43,146 nt of DNA, taken from positions 1 through 43,146 of the forward strand of contig CAVJSS010000008.1 in NCBI GenBank assembly GCA_963652335.1, given 5' to 3'. Below are positions 17,279 through 24,996 of the stretch, in pieces; within the stretch, counting starts at the first letter, position 1; each line of letters starts with the position of its first letter. This DNA is from UBA4951 sp963652335 (GTDB lineage Bacteria > Bacillota_I > Bacilli_A > RFN20 > CAG-826). The position numbers and the translations under genes are program-made. Below the pieces are notes generated by a model. The model worked only from the letters and a program-made list of their open reading frames with translations. It did no database searches and was not told the DNA's origin.

Positions 17279-18640
17279 ATGTTATATAGAAAACTGAAGC
17301 CAAAAATCGAAAAATGGATAGAGGAAGGCCAAAAGCCTTTATTGGTTACGGGAGCTAGGCAAACCGGCAAATCGTTTTTGATTCGCGAGACTCTCAAAGA
17401 AAAGCAAATCGACTTCATCGAATTGAATTTCATCGAAAACGCGGAAGCCAAAACGGCTTTTGCAAAGGCAATGTTGCAAGAAACCAATGACTTCTTGCTT
17501 GTTTTAAGGCTTTTTTCTCCTAAACCATTAAAAAAGGGGATGGTTGTTTTCTTAGATGAAATACAGGAAATCAAAGAAACGCTGACAATGATGAAATTCT
17601 TATCCGGGCATAGCGAATACAAATACATTCTCAGCGGTTCTTTGTTAGGGGTGGAGCTCACTTCTCTGCGTTCTGCTCCAGTAGGATATTTGGAAACGTT
17701 GGAAATGTACCCAATGGATTTGGAAGAATTTTATATCGCCAACGGCTTAAGCGAAGACATGTTTTCTTATCTAAAGGAAAAATTCTTAAGAAAAGAAAAA
17801 GTCGATGAAGTCATCCACGAAAAGCTGATAAACACTTTCTATAGGTATTTGATCGTTGGCGGAATGCCTAAAGCCGTCCAATGCTACATCAACGAAATGG
17901 ATCTGAACAAAGTGATGCGTATCCATCGATCGATAATCAGAGAATACAAAAGGGATTTCACCAAATACGAGGAAAGATCCAAACTCAAACTGTCAAAAAC
18001 GTATGAGCTGCTTCCAAGCGAATTGAATTCCAAAAACAAAAGATATCAATTTTCCGATTTGGGCGAAAACAAGAAATTCAACCGCTACGAGAATAGTTTC
18101 AATTGGCTTATAGATGCCGGAGTTGCCATACCGACATACAATGTCACCGAATTTCAGATTCCGTTGGAAGCCAGCAAAAAGAGCAATCTGTTCAAATTCT
18201 TTTGCTCAGACGTTGGATTGCTTACGTCTTCCTATGGCAGCTCGACCATCATCAAATTGCTCCAAAGAGGCGAAAGCATCAATTGCGGGGCTATATTCGA
18301 GAATTTCGTGGCGCAAGAATTGCATACCCACAGATTCAAAACCTATTATTTCAATAACAAAAAACATGGCGAAGTCGATTTTCTTTTGGAATATCAAGAA
18401 AGTCTATTGCCGATTGAAGTTAAATCCGGCAAGGATTATAAGATTCATTCCGCATTAACGTATTTCATGAGCACCGCCTTCTTCAAGAATGCCTTGGTCT
18501 TTTCCACCCACAACATGTCGACCGACGGCAACGTCACATACCCGCCAATATATATGACGATGTTTCTAAACAAAGAGGAAAATATCGATAAGCTAAGCAT
18601 TGATGATTTATCAAGATTGAAACCACCGCAATCCAAATGA
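17279..18640 (+). CDS. AAA_14 / DUF4143 family ATPase (copy 3 of 3)
   Basis: A 453-residue ATPase from the ATG at 17279; an in-frame TTG at 17228 extends it, but MLYRKLKPKIEKW aligns with the family's normal N-terminus. Walker A GARQTGKS (25-32), Walker B VVFLDE, an 'LSGSLLG' sensor-like motif, and C-terminal 'GEVDFLLEY' ... 'LPIEVKSGK', the cleanest PD-(D/E)XK-like signature of the three copies. Only a weak AGGA (17264) precedes it. The 185 bases upstream contain a GC-richer segment (17130-17190) that resembles nothing I can name. Function of the family is unknown. Confidence 0.85.
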   Translation: MLYRKLKPKIEKWIEEGQKPLLVTGARQTGKSFLIRETLKEKQIDFIELNFIENAEAKTAFAKAMLQETNDFLLVLRLFSPKPLKKGMVVFLDEIQEIKETLTMMKFLSGHSEYKYILSGSLLGVELTSLRSAPVGYLETLEMYPMDLEEFYIANGLSEDMFSYLKEKFLRKEKVDEVIHEKLINTFYRYLIVGGMPKAVQCYINEMDLNKVMRIHRSIIREYKRDFTKYEERSKLKLSKTYELLPSELNSKNKRYQFSDLGENKKFNRYENSFNWLIDAGVAIPTYNVTEFQIPLEASKKSNLFKFFCSDVGLLTSSYGSSTIIKLLQRGESINCGAIFENFVAQELHTHRFKTYYFNNKKHGEVDFLLEYQESLLPIEVKSGKDYKIHSALTYFMSTAFFKNALVFSTHNMSTDGNVTYPPIYMTMFLNKEENIDKLSIDDLSRLKPPQSK

Positions 18641-18695
18641 ACAGTCTAGGTTCGTTTACCTTAATATATGGCTCTACGTATAGTTTAAATAAAAG

Positions 18696-18923
18696 ATGCC
18701 TTCATATAGCGATTGGCGTGCCCACTTTCAGATTGTCGCTGCAAACCAAGGCCGAGCCAAATCGTTGAATGCAATAATCAATTCGAAATCAGAATATATC
18801 AGCTATGGGATAAAGTTTTCCGATAGCAATATAGGGTACGAAAACAAAATACTGACATTCCCTTGGTTCTTGGCCTTTTTGCTAAAAAGGTTTTTGGATA
18901 AGGAAAACTTTATGGGCGATTAA
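18696..18923 (+). pseudogene. C-terminal remnant of a fourth AAA_14/DUF4143 ATPase
   Basis: The 75 codons, mainly from about 18750, match only the last 50 residues of DUF4143 proteins: 'RAKSLNAIINSK', 'GYENKILTFPWFLAFLLKRF' lines up with 'KLNSLKDFREHN...GYDKENDILTVPLYMTFLLAK' (two short pieces) at the end of the 1021-2391 protein. Walker motifs and nuclease core are missing, and no ribosome site is seen. The 3' end overlaps the stop of the convergent operon by four bases. A hairpin CCTTTTT/AAAAAGG with a T-run (18874-18895) inside it could act as a plus-strand terminator. Confidence 0.65.
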
Positions 18924-19357
18924 CTAGCCGCCCATACGGCCCAAAGATGGATCGTGGTCACACCGTCAACCTTTTCAGGCTTGGAACTGTATCCATTAAG
19001 CAAATCCATTATGGAATGATCAACCATATTCGTATAGGTGGTCGTTGTTTCGGTCGCTTTGGTATCGTTTCCTAGTTGCCAGCCTTCGAATGTATTGCCT
19101 ATATTCCATTCGTCAGGCAATACCTTAAGGTCCAATCCAGAATGATATTCCAATCCTTCATAGGTTTCAATCTTGTCGGTTGATGTATCGCCATCCTTAT
19201 ACTCCCAATGGAATGTTACGCTATATAAGGAAGATGATATTTGGCCGTCGTTCTTTTCGATATAATTCAATTGATAGGCGGAGAAACCGATCGAGACCGA
19301 AACGATCCCTAAAGCGGCAGGCAATAAAAACCAAAGCAATCTGCGTGGGTGCTTCAT
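18920..19357 (-). CDS. Small exported protein, last gene of the surface operon
   Basis: 145 residues: basic N-terminus, one hydrophobic segment (about 7-27, ending 'SIGFSAYQLNY'), then a hydrophilic domain. The C-terminal half has an InlB-type pattern ('FEGWQLGND' ... 'TIHLWAVWAAS'), comparable with Listeria-Bacteroides repeats on surface proteins. The N-terminus resembles the SipW-type signals of the first two genes but lacks the clear FA(S/T)W motif. The start overlaps the previous gene by four bases and a GGAG site precedes it. Role unknown; probably a surface component. Confidence 0.7.
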   Translation of the reverse strand: MKHPRRLLWFLLPAALGIVSVSIGFSAYQLNYIEKNDGQISSSLYSVTFHWEYKDGDTSTDKIETYEGLEYHSGLDLKVLPDEWNIGNTFEGWQLGNDTKATETTTTYTNMVDHSIMDLLNGYSSKPEKVDGVTTIHLWAVWAAS

Positions 19358-20019
19358 ACGTTGCTTTCTCCTTCCGTATCGTTCTTATCCGTGACTCCGA
19401 CTTTAAGTTGGAGATGGAATTTGCTGGTTGAATCCGAAAGCAAAGATCTGATGTTGGTATCCAATAAGCATTTCTGAGTCAAGGTGAAAGACAAAACCAA
19501 TTTGGTGGTTTCCTTTGGATTGAATTCGTAATTGGCTAAGGTGATTACGTTCTCGACGCTTTGAAAGGTCAAAGAACCAGTTGAGGTCGTTATGCTATCG
19601 GTTGAAGAAGCGGACCAATTGCAAGCCAAAGAGAAATACGTTGAATCGGCATCGAACAATTCGGAATTCAAAGAATCGTTATTATAAAAGCCAAGGATGC
19701 CGACCATATAAAGATTCTCTTTCTTCAATGACGTCGGTAATTTGCTATATTCGATGTTGATCGTATATGAGATGGTCCCTTCTTTGGATTTGTCGTTATT
19801 ATCGTCATAGAAATGATAACGCCCCATGTTGGTTCCGACATATGAAATGGTAAAGCCGGATATATCCCTGTTCTCATCGATATCTGCACCCATTATGTCC
19901 GCCGATCCTCCGCCGGCTTGTTCAACCAAAAGATATGATGATAAGCCAATGCTAAAGGCGGAGACCAACCCTAAGGTCATCGTAACAGCCATAAGAACGG
20001 TTCTGCTATGCTTGTTCAT
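19354..20019 (-). CDS. Exported protein with SipW/TasA-like N-terminus
   Basis: 221 residues. A hydrophobic signal (about 8-33, 'LGLVSAFSIGLSSYLLVEQ') is followed by a predicted all-beta domain with many serines and threonines and a single 'LACNW' segment. Size, signal and beta-rich composition resemble TasA/camelysin-type matrix proteins, but I see no decisive motif. It overlaps both neighbours by four bases and has GGAGG before the ATG. Likely a substrate of the SipW-type peptidase encoded at 33142-34386. Confidence 0.65.
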   Translation of the reverse strand: MNKHSRTVLMAVTMTLGLVSAFSIGLSSYLLVEQAGGGSADIMGADIDENRDISGFTISYVGTNMGRYHFYDDNNDKSKEGTISYTINIEYSKLPTSLKKENLYMVGILGFYNNDSLNSELFDADSTYFSLACNWSASSTDSITTSTGSLTFQSVENVITLANYEFNPKETTKLVLSFTLTQKCLLDTNIRSLLSDSTSKFHLQLKVGVTDKNDTEGESNV

Positions 20020-23000
20020 GAGGCTGCCTCCATCGGTTTAAGAGTTGTCGGATCAAGCATATAGCCGTTCGAATCGAAGCAATATAATCCAGCCTTTACA
20101 TCCGATCCGTTATATTGTTTGTTGTTGGTCTTGGATACGTAGAAAGTAGCGTATTCTTGGTTTGATGTTGATTTAACTATCGTCCCATCTTCTTTGGCGT
20201 AGTAATAATGGCCCTTGTTGATGAACAAGCCATGGCCGATAGCCAAAGTGCCGTCGGAATAATATGCCTTATCACCTGAAATGGTGCTTGGGTCTTCATA
20301 ATGGATGATGCCTGTTGCGCCTATGTTATAGAAACCGTCCGGCAATAGAGTGGAACCCGATATGTATTTGCGGGTGTTGGTTAAAACATGCCCCTCGTTT
20401 CCAACATAACAATATTGCATGCCGCTTGTACTGCCCAGTTCCTTGACTCCAGTGGTTTCATCTGCAATACCACCAGTCACATAATAATAGTTGCAATCAC
20501 CGTCTTTATTATTTTGATACAAACCTGACAATTTGGAAAAATATGTTCTTTGCCATATACCTTCATCGTTAAATAACAATTTAGTGGAGGAATCCGTTGA
20601 ATCGGGCGCCGCCATTGTTTCTATACCGCTGGCTGGAGTTTCAATTTCATCCGAAGTCGCATGGATATACAAATAGTTGTAGTTAATGTCGCTGGAATTT
20701 TTGACTTTCAACCATTCTCCACCCCAATAAGGATAAAGAACGATATCATCGGAGCCAAAGTCGCCATTATCTGTTTCTGCCGGTTTGTAGACTGACACAG
20801 TGCTGTCTCCGTCATTGTTTTCCAAGACCCATCTTCTGAGCTTTAAATCACCGGATGCAAAGCCAAAATCATTGCCCGGCAATGTATAACATCCGCCTGA
20901 TTCTTTTTTGTAGACAACCGTGTGTTCCTTGCTATCTGAGTCTTTGCTTTCTTTGAACGTAATAGTTATTTCTTCTGCCAGCAAGCCATCACGTTCCCAA
21001 TGGTCAGAATTGTAATTAAACGATATAGAACCTCTTGAATTTATATTGGTCGAAACATATTGAGAATCAGCGCCTTCTCCATTTTTTAGCATGGCATTAA
21101 TAACAGAAATAGTTTTATAAGTGGGACTAAGCGCTGAATTAAGACAATTTATTTCTGTCACAGATTCCGACAAATTAGCAAAATTAATAGCCCCATTTCC
21201 ACCAGATGAATAAATATTTGCTCCGCTTGTTGAAGCATACAATTTGCTTCCGCTTTGAATATTCAACGTGCCATTAACGTCAATACCGCCATTCTCAAAA
21301 TAGGCATCATCCCTGCTGATTGGCTTATTAGATGGTGCTCCAGCTACATAAGATAGTTGTCGATTGTTTAAACCGCTTTTCATATAATCTTTGCAGTCAT
21401 TTAAATCATATAAATAAAGCGCTTTGCCATCGCTTATATTAAAAGTACATCCCAAATCGATGCTAAATTTCAAACCTGGATACAAAGAAATATTTTGGTT
21501 TAGTTTCAATGAAGCTTTGTTCTTTAAGCCAATGTTGATACCGGCGTGTATAGGCAAAATATAATTGGCGCTATCAACCGAAGATCCAGCAAGTTTAACT
21601 TTTAATGGATTGATCTCGAAAGCGCCCGCAGATAAGCCATCATCGCTGCCATAAAAATTAATGACTAGTTTGTCTTCGCTAACATCATAATATTTTTCGA
21701 TATAAGCCGATTCACCTGTTACGCTAAATAAGCCTGATTCACCAATTATGGGAATTTCGTTTGACGGATATATTGAAGAAAGTGCATAAAGAGCCGTAGA
21801 GGCAAATTCTTTCGCCCCTGAACGAACAAGCAGTCTGGCCTCAATATTAGCAATATAATACTGACTAAATGGAAAAACACCGGAAGGCAAACTGGTTGAG
21901 GCTGTTCCTCCTCTAAAATCTTCTATTTGAAAACATTCATAGACCTTCGAACCAGCTTTCGCTTCAACAACTCCACTTCCGGCAATATACCCCCAACAAT
22001 AAAGAGACGAACCGGATTCCATTGTAATTTTGCTGTTATCAAGCATATCAATTCTGCCGTGATTTCCAATTGGAGAGCCGCCATTCATTTCGCTGCCACC
22101 AGCCGCATATGTCTTGGAAGGGATACAAAGAGACGAGCCTGATTCAAATGTTAACGAGACATTTTCACACAAAATTAACGTTCGGAATGCTTTTGCTGTT
22201 TCATTAGCATTCCTGGAATTTTCTGGAATTTTCGTATAGATTGTTTCTGCGGTATCAAATGGTACCAACAAAGTTATGCCAGATGGTATTGCGAAGGATC
22301 CAGATGGTATTGTTCCAGAGTCTTTAACTGAAATTATATTAATACTGTTTTCGCCGGCTTCGTTGATGGCTAAGTTTAAATCTGTAAATCTTTTTGTTCC
22401 GACCCCAAACAATGCAGGTTGCGAATCCGAAGATGTAAGTCTAAAAAGTGCCGTAACTGTCGCGTTTTTGTTTGGCTGATAATCGTATGCTTTTTCGTTA
22501 ACGCCCTCAAATTCGTTTTCATTTATTTGCCAGCCATAAAAGCTATATCCCTCATCTGGTATAGCTGTCAATTTATACGGAACAATATTTGATTTTGTAT
22601 ATTCAACATTCTTTTCAAGAGTTTCTCCGTCATATGAAACCGTGAAATCCCCCCCCGCAGAATTAGTAAATGTTGTGGTGCAATTTTTTATTTCTACAAA
22701 TTTAATATTGCTGATCGTAACTTCGCTATAATTACTAGTGTTGTTGCTCGTGTGGGATATAACCACGGATTCCCCGCCCTTAAGTGTTTCGCCTTGATAT
22801 GAATTGGTAAAACTGACAGTGTAAGTATCATTTTTTGTTATATCAAACAAAATAATGCCCTGTCCCATTGTTTCATTCACAGTTAAAGTAATGGTGTTCG
22901 TATACGCAGTATCGGGATCACATCCGCCGGATTTTGATTTTACCTTGCTAATGATGTCGTTGCCATTAGAATTAAAATCATAATACGTGGCGTCGGTGGC

Positions 23001-23174
23001 GGTGGAATTCACGTTAAGGCTTAATCCATCAACGCTAAAAGCCTCAGAAGTGCTAGCAGAATACCCCTTCCCAGTCCCAACAGCCAAGCCGATGCCGGCT
23101 GCCGATATAGCCGCAAAGAAAGACAAAAGGAACTTTATGAATCCGCTACGCCTATCTGAACGTTTCTTTCTCAT
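20016..23174 (-). CDS. Large surface protein (1052 residues) with InlB-like and wall-binding-like repeats
   Basis: A very basic N-terminus (MRKKRSDRRSG), a hydrophobic segment (about 14-32) and a secreted remainder. Residues about 200-250 show an InlB/divergent beta-grasp pattern ('IPDEGYSFYGWQIN'). The middle is rich in Ser, Gly and Asn with hints of a solenoid ('GRIDMLDNSKITMESGSSLY'). The last 200 residues carry glycine- and tyrosine-rich units ('GFYNIGATG', 'AYYSDGTLAIG', 'KGHYYYAKEDGTIVKS'), like wall- or glucan-binding repeats. No LPXTG sorting signal is visible. The central 2 kb is clearly more AT-rich than neighbouring genes. AAGGAG precedes the ATG; it overlaps both neighbours by four bases. 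Confidence 0.75.
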   Translation of the reverse strand: MRKKRSDRRSGFIKFLLSFFAAISAAGIGLAVGTGKGYSASTSEAFSVDGLSLNVNSTATDATYYDFNSNGNDIISKVKSKSGGCDPDTAYTNTITLTVNETMGQGIILFDITKNDTYTVSFTNSYQGETLKGGESVVISHTSNNTSNYSEVTISNIKFVEIKNCTTTFTNSAGGDFTVSYDGETLEKNVEYTKSNIVPYKLTAIPDEGYSFYGWQINENEFEGVNEKAYDYQPNKNATVTALFRLTSSDSQPALFGVGTKRFTDLNLAINEAGENSINIISVKDSGTIPSGSFAIPSGITLLVPFDTAETIYTKIPENSRNANETAKAFRTLILCENVSLTFESGSSLCIPSKTYAAGGSEMNGGSPIGNHGRIDMLDNSKITMESGSSLYCWGYIAGSGVVEAKAGSKVYECFQIEDFRGGTASTSLPSGVFPFSQYYIANIEARLLVRSGAKEFASTALYALSSIYPSNEIPIIGESGLFSVTGESAYIEKYYDVSEDKLVINFYGSDDGLSAGAFEINPLKVKLAGSSVDSANYILPIHAGINIGLKNKASLKLNQNISLYPGLKFSIDLGCTFNISDGKALYLYDLNDCKDYMKSGLNNRQLSYVAGAPSNKPISRDDAYFENGGIDVNGTLNIQSGSKLYASTSGANIYSSGGNGAINFANLSESVTEINCLNSALSPTYKTISVINAMLKNGEGADSQYVSTNINSRGSISFNYNSDHWERDGLLAEEITITFKESKDSDSKEHTVVYKKESGGCYTLPGNDFGFASGDLKLRRWVLENNDGDSTVSVYKPAETDNGDFGSDDIVLYPYWGGEWLKVKNSSDINYNYLYIHATSDEIETPASGIETMAAPDSTDSSTKLLFNDEGIWQRTYFSKLSGLYQNNKDGDCNYYYVTGGIADETTGVKELGSTSGMQYCYVGNEGHVLTNTRKYISGSTLLPDGFYNIGATGIIHYEDPSTISGDKAYYSDGTLAIGHGLFINKGHYYYAKEDGTIVKSTSNQEYATFYVSKTNNKQYNGSDVKAGLYCFDSNGYMLDPTTLKPMEAAS

Positions 23175-23878
23175 ACAGCCGCTCCTTCATTCATCTCGTA
23201 CTTCTTATTGGCTTGTTTCTTCGATAGCAATACGATAGTTAGCAATGATCCAATTCCAATAACCATGGATACTATTGACCATATATGCCCCATATGGAGG
23301 ATCGTCGTCGAATCGCTTTCTCTGAACCATTCGATGATGAACCTTAATGTCCCATAGGATAATAAGAACGTCGGATATATCAATCCATTTGATTTGTTGC
23401 TTCTTAGCCAAATAAATGAAATGGCTATATAAAGCAAATAATAGGCAATCTCGATTTCTCTAGTAGACACTCGATTGCCTCCAGAAGTAAGTATCCCAAT
23501 GCAGCACCCAGCCCTAAGGCAGTTGCATCTAGAGCAAAACAAGCCGATAACCATAGGGATCAACATGACATCAAAGATGGTCTTAAACGGGATCTTTTTG
23601 ATAATCGCATGGATCAAAAAGAAGATAGGCGCCAAAAAGATGGTTCCAAACAAAGATATGTTGCCAGCCTCTTTGACATTGAACCCAGCTTCCAAAAGAG
23701 CCCAGAACCGGGCACATATCCCTCCGATGAAGGTATAGACGATAGATATGATGATGCATTCCCACCACTTGGCGTTCAGCCTCTTTCTGTTCCAAACAAA
23801 AAGGTAGACGAAAGTGAGCGATGCCCCAATAAGAAGCATCGTTATCATAAACCACCAATTTTGGAAGAATTGCTTCAC
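23171..23878 (-). CDS. Prolipoprotein diacylglyceryl transferase (Lgt)-like membrane protein
   Basis: 235 residues with about seven membrane segments. The Lgt C-terminal motif is clear: 'YGTLRFIIEWFRESD' matches the family's YG-x2-RF-x2-E-x2-R. In place of the usual GRIGNFINGE stretch there is 'CSRCNCLRAGCCIG', a cysteine-rich variant I also know from Lgt-like proteins outside the housekeeping group. Lgt attaches diacylglycerol to the lipobox cysteine. Here the next gene upstream in the operon encodes a lipoprotein, so a dedicated modification role is plausible. It starts with GTG, with AAAGGAA about 8 bases before it. The loss of canonical residues leaves activity uncertain. Confidence 0.7.
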   Translation of the reverse strand: MKQFFQNWWFMITMLLIGASLTFVYLFVWNRKRLNAKWWECIIISIVYTFIGGICARFWALLEAGFNVKEAGNISLFGTIFLAPIFFLIHAIIKKIPFKTIFDVMLIPMVIGLFCSRCNCLRAGCCIGILTSGGNRVSTREIEIAYYLLYIAISFIWLRSNKSNGLIYPTFLLSYGTLRFIIEWFRESDSTTILHMGHIWSIVSMVIGIGSLLTIVLLSKKQANKKYEMNEGAAV

Positions 23879-23907
23879 TTTCGTTTTCCTTTCTTTGTTT
23901 TAACTTA

Positions 23908-24996
23908 TTAGGCTGTGGCCTCCCATTTGGCCAATAAAGTAAGATTCCCAGTTATTATGGTCAAATCGGTGAATTGGCCAGAATTGGGGTTATCAGGATT
24001 CGTATACCAGCCCTTGAATATATGATTTTCATATTCAGGGATTGGGATAACGTTAAGGGACATCGTTTTGCCAACGACCATGTTCATGAAGGCATTGTTG
24101 CTATCATCCGTTCCTTCCCAATGCCCGCCGTTCGGATTGAAAGTGATGCGGCAATATTCCTCTTCGCTTTCTTCGTCTGCTTTCATGCAGAACAAAGGCT
24201 GCCAATTTCCGTTAAGCTTAAGGAAAACCCAACCAGAGCTCATGTTGAGATAAAAATCCCCATCGTTGGATCCTTCCGTATTATCGCTTGTCGGATTGAT
24301 CGAGCCATATAGCCATTTGGTGGTCTCTGGCTTATCAAACATAACGTCTTCGAATGTTCCATCCGAATAAGTGATGGTCAAGCAATATTGGGTGGTCGTT
24401 TGTTTTTCTAAATCGACCGAAATGGAATCGATTCCCTTTCCGTTTTCGATATCGAATTCGACTGGTTCCACGCTGGAATCGGTGAATTCGATAACCAAAT
24501 GATAGCCATTGCTATTCGGGGTGGCTGTAATGCTTTTGATGCCATTCCCTGAAGGGATGGTGATCATTTGGGAAGTCGTTCCATCGGAATAAGCGAATTG
24601 GATGGTCGTATTCCCTTCTTCGTCCTTATCGACGGTGACTCCGGTGACGGAGACGCCTTCATAATAAGGGATGGTCAAAACGATCGGATCGATAGAATCA
24701 TCGGAGAAAGCGATATTGATGGTGTAGGAATGATCGTCTTCGTTATCGGTTACTGTCGCAGATGAAACGGAAACGCCATCCTTCCCAGCGGCACCGGCTG
24801 GGATAGTGACGGTGAACGGATCCCGATCCTCATCGGTGAAATAGAAAGTGATGGTCGTATTGCCGGTTGAGGAATCATAGCTGGTTTCATATGAGCTTAA
24901 GGCATAGTCCCCTCCATCGTTGAAGAATCCGCATCCGGTCAATCCCCCCATAAGCAGGGAAGAAGCCAGAAGCAGCAGCATTCCTTTCTTTCTCAT
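23908..24996 (-). CDS. Lipoprotein with five beta repeats and a C-terminal InlB-like domain
   Basis: 362 residues. The signal ends with lipobox GLTGC, so Cys22 is the lipid anchor. Five repeats of about 40 residues follow (about 45-250), each with an 'I-x-F-x-YSDGT ... TIPSGNGI' pattern; examples are 'IQFAYSDGTTSQMITIPSG' and 'LTITYSDGTFEDVMF'. The last 80 residues form a Listeria-Bacteroides-type repeat ('ITFNPNGGHWEG', 'FKGWYTNPDNPNSGQF', 'LTLLAKWEA'). This is the build of an adhesin or scaffold displayed on the membrane. AAAGGAG precedes the ATG; the start overlaps the upstream gene by four bases. Confidence 0.8.
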   Translation of the reverse strand: MRKKGMLLLLASSLLMGGLTGCGFFNDGGDYALSSYETSYDSSTGNTTITFYFTDEDRDPFTVTIPAGAAGKDGVSVSSATVTDNEDDHSYTINIAFSDDSIDPIVLTIPYYEGVSVTGVTVDKDEEGNTTIQFAYSDGTTSQMITIPSGNGIKSITATPNSNGYHLVIEFTDSSVEPVEFDIENGKGIDSISVDLEKQTTTQYCLTITYSDGTFEDVMFDKPETTKWLYGSINPTSDNTEGSNDGDFYLNMSSGWVFLKLNGNWQPLFCMKADEESEEEYCRITFNPNGGHWEGTDDSNNAFMNMVVGKTMSLNVIPIPEYENHIFKGWYTNPDNPNSGQFTDLTIITGNLTLLAKWEATA

